A program made the translations under genes and the position numbers. The notes under the pieces were generated by a model. It was given only the letters and a program-made list of their open reading frames with translations. It was not told where the DNA came from and did no database searches. A stretch of DNA of 64,000 nucleotides from Halichondria panicea (lineage: Eukaryota; Porifera; Demospongiae; Suberitida; Halichondriidae): positions 4,097,047 to 4,161,046 of the forward strand of contig NC_087388.1 in NCBI RefSeq assembly GCF_963675165.1, in the 5' to 3' direction. Shown here in pieces: positions 37,501-58,148 of this stretch; the stretch's first letter is position 1, and every line of letters begins with the position of its first letter.

Positions 37501-38168
37501 CAAAATAACAATAGCAATGCCTCTTGCATGCCTCTTGCATGCATGCCTGTTGCCATGATTAACATTGCATGTGCAATCTTTTCTGACTTACTTGTAACTT
37601 TGAGTTCCATAACCTCAGCTCAATAATCCATTTATTCATTGGGCTGACAGAGGCTATTACTCCCACTTGACCAATTCCACTCTTTAACGTAGCTTGTAAT
37701 CGTTTGTTTCTTTCAAGAGCAACACACATTGGATTTACGTCTTGAGAAGTTTGCTTGTTTAACTGCGATTCAGAAGTGGATATGGATACTGATGATCTGC
37801 TTGTTGATGCAGATTTTGATGGTGAAGAATTTCCCACATGATCTACCTGACACTTTTTTTCCTTGGTTGCTACAAAATAATGTGTTATGATTACTGAACA
37901 TGTAACTTTATGTCGGCTGTAGCCATGCATGCATGGATATACGCACATGGATATACGTATGAGCTATGACACCACATTCTTTAACTGTGTCTACATATAA
38001 TAATTAATACGGGTTACCGGCCAACCTTGGTAGAATTTTACTATTAATCATTAACTTACCAATACTAGATACAATCATCTGGTCACTGCAAGCCTGGCTT
38101 ATACTCCCACACCTATTGCCTGCAGAAGATGCAGTGTTCTTCTTTTTCGGCCTAACCCTACTAGGCAT
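13566..38168 (-). CDS. giant SecA-like protein (about 4,437 aa) with 12.8-kb terminal exon
   Basis: Exons are 38168-38060 (ATG), 37869-37592, 31119-31015 and 26387-13566, all in phase. The big exon has no nearby ATG and starts after a TATTATAG acceptor, reading VSLLEECLAENKAK, so upstream exons are required. Visible regions, in full-protein numbering: basic N-terminus; coiled-coil-like stretch; glycine-rich region about 583-740; long helical region; SecA motor about 2595-3050, with TGEGKT, VVSSNRDLA, VDEVDSMFLD, GLTGTLG, LPTNR, NKGGRGTDI and EEQAFGRAARAGQAGSG; hydrophobic Gly/Ala-rich segment about 3710-3780; disordered polar tail. Bacterial SecA is a roughly 900-residue ATPase driving preprotein export. 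Here only its DEAD-type motor is recognisable, with no clear C-terminal zinc-binding motif. Substrate, location and function are unknown. Linking the three small exons is inference, supported by phase and by the paralogous set at 294-5343. Confidence 0.8.
27721..28213. mobile_element. piggyBac-like MITE with TTAA target duplication
   Basis: The ends GGTTACGGTAAAC and GTTTACCGTAACC are inverted copies, each bordered by TTAA (27717-27720 and 28214-28217). TTAA duplication is the hallmark of piggyBac insertion. The 493-bp interior has no transposase and contains three tandem copies of a 13-bp unit (tgtgttcttgctc, about 27953-27993). Confidence 0.75.
28672..28846. mobile_element. small inverted-repeat element (caggtaattttcgtgggg ends)
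   Basis: The left end caggtaattttcgtggggt and the right end accccacgaaaattacctg are inverted copies, and the match extends about 30 bases inward. The target duplication is unclear. It is a MITE-sized element with no coding sequence. Confidence 0.65.
28942..30293. mobile_element. hAT-like element carrying a nested Mutator-like element
   Basis: The ends CAGTGGCGTAGGCAG and CTGGCTACGCCACTG are inverted copies with one mismatch, flanked by catca on both sides. G-rich and C-rich runs lie inside the ends, as in the other members of this 5-bp-duplication family. Most of the interior is the second element at 29049-30098, inserted later. Confidence 0.75.
29049..30098. mobile_element. Mutator-like element with 85-bp inverted ends
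   Basis: The ends start TAGCCTCGATCCCAGGCCGA and are inverted copies over about 85 bp. A 9-bp direct repeat ttctgcact flanks both sides (29040-29048 and 30099-30107). Long inverted ends with a 9-bp duplication indicate the Mutator/MULE superfamily. No intact transposase is visible. A diverged relative begins at 32517. Confidence 0.75.
30427..30477. repeat. hairpin, 24-bp stem
   Basis: The arm aagaaactagctgtgcagat and its inverted copy atctgcacagctagtttctt (with aggtctg at the base of the loop) pair across a very short loop. There is no protein-coding context. It could be a foldback repeat. Confidence 0.6.
30572..30883. mobile_element. hAT-like MITE with 5-bp target duplication
   Basis: The ends CAGTGGCGTAGGAAG and CTTCCTACGCCACTG are perfect inverted repeats, flanked by ctaat on both sides. 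It is 312 bp with subterminal G/C runs and no coding sequence. Confidence 0.8.
31286..32279. mobile_element. Mutator-like MITE (TAGCCTCGATT family)
   Basis: The element begins tagcctcgattcaaggccga and ends in an inverted, slightly diverged copy. The 9-bp attggatgt repeats at 31277-31285 and 32280-32288. The interior outside the nested element at 31422-31804 is the reverse complement of much of the element at 36753-37350. It lies in intron 2 of the SecA-like gene. Confidence 0.8.
31422..31804. mobile_element. TA-flanked MITE nested in the Mutator-like element
   Basis: The left end ctgtatttatcttctaattt and the right end aaattagaagatatacgg are inverted copies, and the match continues through tcggaca. 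TA dinucleotides border both ends, as in Tc1/mariner-type insertions. Confidence 0.7.
32517..35118. mobile_element. decayed Mutator-like element interrupted by later insertions
   Basis: From 32517 to about 33065 the sequence parallels 29049-29600, including cattctgacgaatg-like and gacactataacctgtttaat stretches. The match breaks at about 33075-33475, resumes to about 33780, then is split again by the tandem units at 33789-35037, and resumes at 35043-35115. The right inverted end is missing; instead a tagcctcgattcc start in direct orientation lies at 35123. Confidence 0.6.
33789..35037. repeat. two tandem units of about 600-650 bp
   Basis: Both units start agaaaatgcttgt (33789 and 34437) and share ctgagaggtcc, ttatttcactta and a terminal hairpin with a GC-rich tip containing ccctcgct-cgctcg. 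Sequence similarity by eye is high but not complete. The hairpin tips resemble that at 2457-2595. Confidence 0.7.
35267..35476. mobile_element. MITE with tatttcgagggtata inverted ends
   Basis: The left end cgtatagcgggatatatttc and the right end gaaatatacacgctatatac are inverted copies, with gagggtata just inside. A partial relative lies near 27085. I could not define the target duplication. Confidence 0.6.
35796..36106. mobile_element. hAT-like MITE with 5-bp target duplication
   Basis: The ends CAGGGCCGTAGA and TCTACGGCCCTG are inverted copies, flanked by gactt on both sides (35791-35795 and 36107-36111). A C-rich run lies inside the right end. It is 311 bp and non-coding. Confidence 0.8.
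36753..37350. mobile_element. Mutator-like MITE (TAGCCTCGATT family)
   Basis: It starts tagcctcgattccaggccga and ends in a diverged inverted copy. The 9-bp direct repeat gcctatatt borders it (36744-36752 and 37351-37359). The body is the reverse complement of the body of the element at 31286-32279, without its nested insertion. Confidence 0.8.
37401..37435. promoter_or_regulatory. pair of kappaB-like palindromic motifs in intron 2
   Basis: GGGAATTTCC (37410-37419) and GGGATTTCCC (37422-37431) both fit the NF-kappaB consensus GGGRNNYYCC. They lie about 160 bp into intron 2 of the SecA-like gene. Related but longer motifs, gggatttttccc and gggatttcttccc, lie at 4670-4681 and 4555-4567, at a comparable place in the paralog. 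Chance in AT-rich DNA cannot be excluded. Confidence 0.3.
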
Positions 38169-39038
38169 AGCTGCTGGTGTGTGTGTGTGGGGGGGCTATA
38201 CTTATTTAGTTATTAAAATAGGATTTAGTCTTACCTGTGTAATTTCCACTGGATCTCTACTACTGCAAAAAGCACATGCAGGTTTGTATATGAGAGTACT
38301 CACTTTTATACTAGGGATACACTGGAGTTGCAAGCCTCGCTACGCATGCGCATGGAATAATTATAGCATCTGGACCTAATAATCATCGTCACATAAGAAA
38401 GCTAGGTGTATGTGCATTCAATCTGGTAAAGACGTCATAATGGTCGACACACAAGAAAACTAAATTTAAGTTCGATCGTCCAGGGCCCGGTTTAGCCATG
38501 CACTCCTGGCTGTTGCTGAGGTCTAAGACTGTGAGCCGACGTCCCTCAGAACAGTACTGTTCGCCTAGTCGAGCGTCGCCGCCCTCCGGGCAACGGTAGA
38601 GGGCGGCGGCCCCCCACTACTGTTATGCTGCAACAGACAGTTTACGAGTCTAGTCATGAGGTACCGTAGAGCTCATTTTGCCTCCGCCAATCACCACGTG
38701 CACCACTGCCACCGCCGCGCCACGAACATAACCCTCGCCTTGTGCAAAATCCGGTCAGGGACAATGGGACAGAGTACACTGGAGTGCAGAGTGCAAACCT
38801 TGCGACACATGTGCAATTTTGAGCGTGGGTGGAACCGTATCCTAGCCTAGTTGGGCGGAGTCCAACCAACTGTGTGAGTTGGTTGGACTCCGCCCAACTA
38901 ATCCTAGCCTAGCCTGTACTAGTGTGCATTGCGGTATAAGATTAAGAGTATGATTTCCGTGATATAGAATCTAGTGATCATACACTATTACAGACTAGAT
39001 CTATAAATATGTATGCACTAGTCTAGCGCTGGATCTAC
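38169..39038. promoter_or_regulatory. divergent promoter region, SecA-like gene and Death-kinase-Kelch gene
   Basis: This 870-bp spacer lies between two divergent start codons. It includes a notably GC-rich block at about 38480-38640 and a strong hairpin at 38842-38912. No conserved coding sequence is seen. Confidence 0.4.
38842..38912. repeat. perfect 22-bp-stem hairpin with flanking inverted ctagcctag
   Basis: The arms agttgggcggagtccaacca and tggttggactccgcccaact are exact inverted copies separated by about 10 bases. Additional ctagcct motifs lie outside the stem. It sits about 130 bp upstream of the Death-kinase-Kelch ATG. Confidence 0.8.
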
Positions 39039-42000
39039 ATGTCTATCACCTTAAAGGATCTAAAAAAAGTTTATGCTGCGACGTTTGCAGCTCGAAACAA
39101 ATGGCGAAACATCTTACTAGATCTGGATGTTGATAGTTCCACAATTGATAGCATTAGTACTAAATGTCGTGACATTCCTGACGACTGCTATCGTGAGGGA
39201 CTGGCTTATTGGCTGAGAGGTGAAGAGAGAAGTTGGAGTGATGTGGTGGAGGCTCTGTCTAGTCCCACTGTGGGATATGATGACATAGCCATGATGATTG
39301 AAAGAGAATATAATATTGACGGTGAGCGTTTGTTGCTAGTTTCTAGAACGTTCATTATCAATAAACTCTGCACAATAGTGGCCAGTTATTTATGATTCAC
39401 AGTCTTTAACGTAGACTTAAGAGTCCATAATAAAAGAGAGAGTATCAAACGCATGCACTGTGCATCAGATGTATTCGGAAAGTAACGTGACTTCCTGTCT
39501 GAAACGTGTGATCAATAATAATTTGGCAATAACATTATTGCTGCCTCGAGGCAAGTGAACCAATTTGAACGCTAGACTGGAAACCACTCCCCTTCTCTCT
39601 AGGAGAAAGGGACTAGCAAGTTGCTGTGTTGAGAGTTGTCCCGTTGGAGAACAAATCACAAAAATACGTAATGCGCGGGTGATATATTACTTTAGCCTCG
39701 AGAACAGACCGCCAGTGATGTACTCATACTCGAGGCCAATTATATTTTGTGCTGTAATAGTTAGCGCATGGGCGCGGGCGGTGGGTGGCACATGAGTATT
39801 TGTGACGTTTGCATTCTTGTGGGAGCGTGACACTGGGGACAACTCTCAACACGGCAGCTTGCCAGTCCTTTTCTCCCAGAGAGAAGGGGAGTGGTTTCCA
39901 GGCGCTCGGATTGATCAGTTACCAAGCAGGAAGTCACAAGGTAATGCTCTGGTTCGATACTCTCTTTCTTTTATTATGGACTCTTGGTCGAACCTATAGA
40001 TAGTATTATGGCGCTTATAGCTTGGTTTGTATATAAAAAGGGGCGTGCATGTAGATCTACATGATGAGGTTGACAGTATCTTGGCAACAATCATGAATTA
40101 ACTATCGTACAGTAACACAATCAATGTATGTACGTGCAGAGAAAAAACTTAAGCGCATACATGTAGCTATAATTATAATCGTACGCGTGTTTTGTTGAAT
40201 CAGCACATTTCTAGGCTTTTGTTAATCACCTCTACATGAAACTTTTAATGGCCATCAGTATCTTTATCACTGCATACCCTGATAAAATGATGCAACACAT
40301 AGACACTATACAACAGTGTCAGTCTATTAAGTAGGTGTGTTCATAATTATAGGCATTCACGGTCATGCCTCGTTAAGTCAGTACACCATTATGTCCGAAA
40401 CCTTTTAGCTGCTTTCTGTACAACTTCTTAATGTAAGTCTGGCATAATACTATGGTAAATGTATATGGCACCCTAATAAATGTGTTATAAATTATACAGT
40501 TGGAGGATCCCCAGAACCCAAAAAGTTGAAAATTGAGGGCCATCAGCAGGTGAATGCAGGTATGAAAAGTTAATACTGATGCCGCTGTGTGTGAAATGTT
40601 CATTTAATTTATGCAGATCAGCAGAAGATTAATAAAGAGTTGTTAATAAACATGAAAGAAAACATCGGAAATGGTGCATTTGGTATAGTCTTTAAAGGTC
40701 GATACAAAAACCAGCCATGTGCCATTAAAGTGTTACACCATGTCGCAATTGAAATGCAGACTGATCTTCCAGCTGGACAAGGTATGAAGAAAATTAATCA
40801 AGCCTTTCAGCGCGAGTGTGAACTTTTAGAATCATTTCGTCATCCAAATATTGTGAGGCACTTATCAACCACAAAGCATCCCAAATCCAACAACACTTTG
40901 TTGGTCACAGAGCTGCTGGACTGTAACTTGAGATCCTATAATATCTCTAAAGAAACTCAACTTAGTAGTCATGGTGAAGTAAGCCTCTCCAAAGATGTAG
41001 CCTCTGGTCTCGCTTACATTCATAGTATGAATATCATCCACCGTGACCTTTGTGGTGATAACATTTTACTGAAAGTTGGCCAACCAATACCTGTAGCAAA
41101 GATTTCTGACTTTGGAATGGCCAGATTTATTGATCCATCCAGACTTAGTGCCACGTTAACAGCTATCGGACATCGTATGGGGTACCTACCTCCTGAGGCT
41201 CTCCGAATTCCCTATGAGAGCTATGATCATACTCTAGACGTTTTCTCTCTTGGGGTGATCATGGTTCAGATAATTCATCGATTAGACACAATAAAAACAG
41301 CGGAAGATCGATCGTTGTTTGCTGGAAAGATTCCTAAATCACATTTCCTTAAGGGTATTGTTATAAAGTGCTTACAGGAGGATAAAGATCGAAGACCAAG
41401 TTCCAAAAGTGTTGGTGAGTCACTGTTTTTGTCATAATTATTTCTGTGTATAGCTATAAAATAATGTAGCTGATCGTGATCTGATTAGACCATAATTATG
41501 CCTGCATGAATAGCCAGAGGAGGTACGATATCTGCAAGGCGCAGAAAGTGTTGGATGCACCATATTCTCCAGGTCAAAGTTTACTAGCACATCAAGCAAC
41601 TTTGCCAACTCCAGGCAGATTTGAAGCTGCAGAAACCATGTTTGATTAAGCTGATGACAATAACTTAAAGCATGACTCTTGCCAGCTAATAGCTCAGTGC
41701 TATATAGTGCAGTGGCAGGTAACACGCAATTGAACTTTGATCCCAATGTAATAAAGAATGTGGTATATCCAACACTTAATTCCTGCGCCTCGTGGATGTT
41801 GTACCTCCTCTAAGTTGAAGCCAGGCTAGGGGAACTCTGGAGTCCACAAACATGTTAATACATAAGATATTGCATAATGTTTGTGACCTACTATTTATAT
41901 TTTTTATGAAGGATTTGAATTGGCCAAACAGATGTCAATGGCAGATACTATGAACTACACTCCCTTCGGAGATAAAAAACTAAACGAAGCAAAAATGGCA

Positions 42001-43118
42001 CATACACCACCTGATAATGTCAACCGTCAGGTATATAAACTCTTAGTAAATTATCTACTGCGGCAAGTATTTATGGCTGCATGCCTGCATGCACTAGAAT
42101 TTCCAACTCTCCGTCAGTATAATATATAATTCTTAGGTTTGAGTATTATGTTGAATATAATAATAATAATATTATCATTTAGAATCCTCCCGCTAAGTTG
42201 CCTGTTGTCAAGGTTCTAAGAAGAGGAAAAGACATGCCTATTAAATCGTGGAGCGATGTTAGGAGTGTTACTATTGGAGAAGTGGTGTATGTTGGAGGAA
42301 GTACTGCTGGAGGAAGTCAGGATGCTGGTTGTACAGTAATTAAATTTTACTTTCAGCAAAACTTGTGGACTGTACTCCCACAGTACAAGGTTGATGAGTT
42401 TGCTATGGTGTGCTTCCTTGATCAGTTAGTTTTAATTGGAGGATTGGATCCTACAAAAACTATCATCGTGGATTATATAGCAATGTTCGATAATACAGTC
42501 AACAAATGGACATTTCCGTACTCGCCACTAAACATTGCTCGCTACGATTCAACAGCTATCTCCTCGAACCAAAGCATTGTGGTCGCTGGAGGATGGATTA
42601 ACTGTGAAAAGAAGCGAATTAGGTCTACCTCTGTTGAAGTGTTTGATCTTTCAACAAATATGTGGTTCATAGCTGATTCCCTACCTATTGCCCGATCAGC
42701 AGCCAAATCTAGTATGCTTGGAAATACCCTCTATCTCTTGGGTGGATTTGACGACATTAAATCCTACAGAACTGTACATAAAGTTGTATTCAAGGAACTT
42801 TTCGACAAAGCTGTAAGGGAGAGAAATAACCCTGGATCACTTCAAACTACCCTTTGGCAAACCGTTGAACGAACTCCACTTGGTCGATGTGCAGCGCTTA
42901 GCATCGAGTGCTATCTCTTGGCTATTGGTGGGTATAATGAACAATTCCGAGCCTCCTCGTCCATACACCTATTACAGCCAGATACTATGGATTGGGTGAA
43001 GGTCGGAGATCTACCAACTGCACAACACGGATCTACGTGTTCAGCACTGTCCAATGGAGAATTTATTGTAATAGGTGGTTATGGTGTTAGTCGAGTTGAT
43101 TTTATGTCTATTTTATGA
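39039..43118 (+). CDS. Death domain-protein kinase-Kelch fusion protein (726 aa)
   Basis: There are five phase-consistent exons: 39039-39321, 40500-40549, 40622-41414, 41912-42030 and 42183-43118. Residues 1-95 form a Death-fold domain (WRNILLDLDVD, AYWLRGEERSWSDVVEAL). The kinase domain, about 120-390, has the glycine loop GNGAFG, lysine in CAIKV (K147), HRDLCGDNILL (about 251), DFG (about 274) and GYLPPEAL; all key catalytic residues are present. It looks tyrosine-kinase-like rather than a classical Ser/Thr kinase. Residues 416-726 are Kelch repeats (VYVGGS, LVLIGGLD, VVAGGW, LYLLGGFD, LAIGGY), expected to fold as a beta-propeller for partner binding. Death plus kinase recalls IRAK/Pelle adaptor kinases, but a Kelch propeller is not part of that family. 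The gene is likely cytosolic, as no signal peptide or membrane segment is visible. It is divergent from the SecA-like gene, and its 3' end is duplicated at 44388. Confidence 0.88.
39419..39985. mobile_element. long inverted-repeat element in intron 1 of the Death-kinase gene
   Basis: The left arm (39419 onward, aagagtccataataaaag) matches the inverse of the right arm (ttttattatggactctt, ending at 39985). Further inward, ctggaaaccactccccttct and gagagttgtccc match inverted copies at about 39881 and 39836. Arms extend over roughly 150-240 bp with gaps. No transposase is seen. Confidence 0.65.
41415..41911 (+). other. intron 4 with an unexplained open stretch
   Basis: Most of this intron is non-coding. 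From about 41517 to 41649 the plus strand is open and reads in part VLDAPYSPGQSLLAHQ, ending at a stop. I do not recognise it; it may be a decayed exon or chance. Confidence 0.25.
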
Positions 43119-43260
43119 AGTACGTATTATGTACGTACATACAGTAAACTCAGATACGGATTCAGAGTTATACCAAAATTAATCCATTTTTCTGTTGTTG
43201 GTTCATCAATTTTATTGGCATACGTAATGCTGACAATGTAAGTGCACTATGTCTATATAG

Positions 43261-43387
43261 CTAAATAAGTCTTGCTCTGCCAATATACTGGATAACTGCA
43301 CCATACACAAATTTGTGTATGAATCATTTGCACCAGATGCATTCGTTGAAATCTCAGTTCCTTTAGACTCTTGGAAATAACAATTGC
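43261..43387 (-). pseudogene. broken copy of the last PTPN14/21 exon
   Basis: This 127-nt stretch matches the true last exon at 44669-44797 (129 nt), including the acceptor CGCACAG. It has lost 2 nt after the codons for HLVQMI, so the frame breaks before the expected QYKFVY motif, and one Asp codon has become Val. Similarity continues on both sides, from about 43140 to 43430. It is part of a tandem duplication that also includes the end of the Kelch gene. Confidence 0.85.
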
Positions 43388-43736
43388 CTGTGCGAATAAG
43401 AGAATGGTTAATGGCCACCTATATAATTATGTAAAAGCAATTTGGCCTGGAATGAGGTCATAATTAGTGAAAGTTCAAGTAGATTCTAATGTCCGACCTC
43501 CTCTAGCTCTAGCTCTGTGTCTGACCTCCTGCTTCTTATTCTTAATTGCTTTGTTCACACGTGATCTTAACTGTACATATATATACACTGAGTCCCAGAG
43601 TCCTGCACTGAGTTGCTTGCACTGTGTAAAACCATATCTAGGATCAGGAGCCCCTGCTAAAAAGGACCAGTTTTTTGTGAGTTCAATATAAGGAGGTTGT
43701 ATAATTGTAGATCTACTCACTTATAATTTTGTAGGT

Positions 43737-44066
43737 TTGACTATTAAAGTGCCCTCGCAGAGATCTACGTTACCTGATGCTATGAACAGTGCTGGTGTAC
43801 ATCAAGCAGGAGAAGCTGTAATTGAAACCCACACTGATGGCACTATAGTAGTCAATGGATGCTGGACACTGAAATACAGGAGAAAGCGTAATGAATTTGA
43901 AAGAGATGCAGGCTGTCGTTTTACGGTATGGGTACTTCCAGCAATAGTAATAGTTATAGCATTATGTGTAGGGCTTGACTGTATTTCTGGACCTGGAATG
44001 GTAGCACTTTTAGTTTCCATTTATGCTTATCTGTGTCTTTTTAAATCAACTGTCTGTTATGAGTAG
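43737..44066 (+). other. possible small membrane protein or 3' exon, unrecognised
   Basis: An open stretch follows a plausible acceptor (tttgtag at 43728-43734) and has no ATG at its start. It encodes two hydrophobic segments, VWVLPAIVIVIALCVGLDCI and GMVALLVSIYAYLCLF, after a charged region. It lies between the two copies of the tandem duplication. It might be an alternative 3' exon of the Kelch gene or a separate gene; no family recognised. Confidence 0.25.
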
Positions 44067-44387
44067 AAACACACATTGTCATTCGGGTAATGTACGTATA
44101 GTCAGTATATATGAATGTTGCAAGCTAACCTCTCGGTATATTTTACTTTGCTCAAATGTATAGAATAGCTCATTAGTTTGCTTTGTATAATTTATTACGA
44201 AAATGATTTTTAACATTTGCAATTTTATTGTGGCAATGAAATTAGATTCCATCGTCTTCTATAGGTTCAACAACCCTGGCCGCGTGGCGATGTTCGAGAC
44301 AGTACATTGCCTGTCATTAGACCGACTTGTTTCGCATAGTCCAATTACCGTATACTCACAGTATAGCTGGGGTATTTTTAAGACATG

Positions 44388-44503
44388 TACATAAAGTTGT
44401 ATTCAAGGAACCGACAAAGCTGCGCTGTGAGGGAGAGCAATCTCAAACTGCATCGTTGACCCCTGAATTGGTCGATTTGCAGCGCTTAGCATCGAGTGCT
44501 ATA
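44388..44503 (+). pseudogene. broken copy of the Kelch-gene 3' coding region
   Basis: The sequence matches 42772-42912 of the last Kelch exon (cataaagttgtattcaagga near the start, cagcgcttagcatcgagtgc near the end). Several small deletions disrupt the frame, and it then runs into a TA microsatellite. It pairs with the broken PTPN exon at 43261 as the reciprocal remnant of one tandem duplication. Confidence 0.8.
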
Positions 44504-44540
44504 CGTATATATATATATATATATATATAAATTATATATA
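44504..44540. repeat. TA dinucleotide microsatellite
   Basis: About 12 consecutive TA units are followed by a shorter interrupted run. They sit at the point where the duplicated Kelch sequence ends. Confidence 0.9.
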
Positions 44541-44668
44541 TTGTTATCCACATATCAGATAGAGACTCAGATTTATCCATTTTTCTGTAGTTGGTTCATC
44601 AATATTATAATTATTGATGATGGCATAAAAAGGGAAAAGTAATGCTGACAATAGTAAGTGCACTATAG

Positions 44669-57765
<13,097 letters not shown>

Positions 57766-58148
57766 CTTCTCAAGAGTTAGTAAACAGTGGTGTTAGAAGC
57801 TAGCCCCAGGGCAGACTTTGACAAGAGGTTTGAGTGAACTATTTCCAGCAGATCACCTTGAACTTGGATTGTGATGGAAGCTCTATGTAGTAAGGTATCT
57901 TAGCACTTGTAGCTTTTTAGCACAAGTCTTTTGTAGCTGTCTGTCATCTCCCAGAAGACTATGAGAATGCCAAGAACTCTATTGATGTTGGATACACGCC
58001 CCCCAAACTAAAATTGTGACGTAACGCGAGTAGTTGTATGCGCATGCGTGAAAAATGATAACAAAATTCAAAATTAATTTCAACTTTGACCTTCACTCAG
58101 TCAAAAAACAAAAATCTAGCTAGAAGATCATATCAAGATTAAGAGAGA
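57766..58148. promoter_or_regulatory. divergent promoter of PTPN14/21-like and NUSAP1-like genes
   Basis: A 383-bp spacer lies between two divergent ATGs. It contains TGCGCATGCGTG (58039-58050), close to the NRF1 consensus palindrome that is common in animal bidirectional promoters. Whether the site is used is inference. Confidence 0.45.

Noticed and set aside
39930-39960. tRNA gene suggested by ggttcgatact
   Set aside because: The B-box-like string lies in an inverted-repeat arm. There is no matching A box or cloverleaf.
43212-43418. Minus-strand 68-residue frame as a real gene
   Set aside because: It is the frameshifted duplicate of the last PTPN exon read in the wrong frame.
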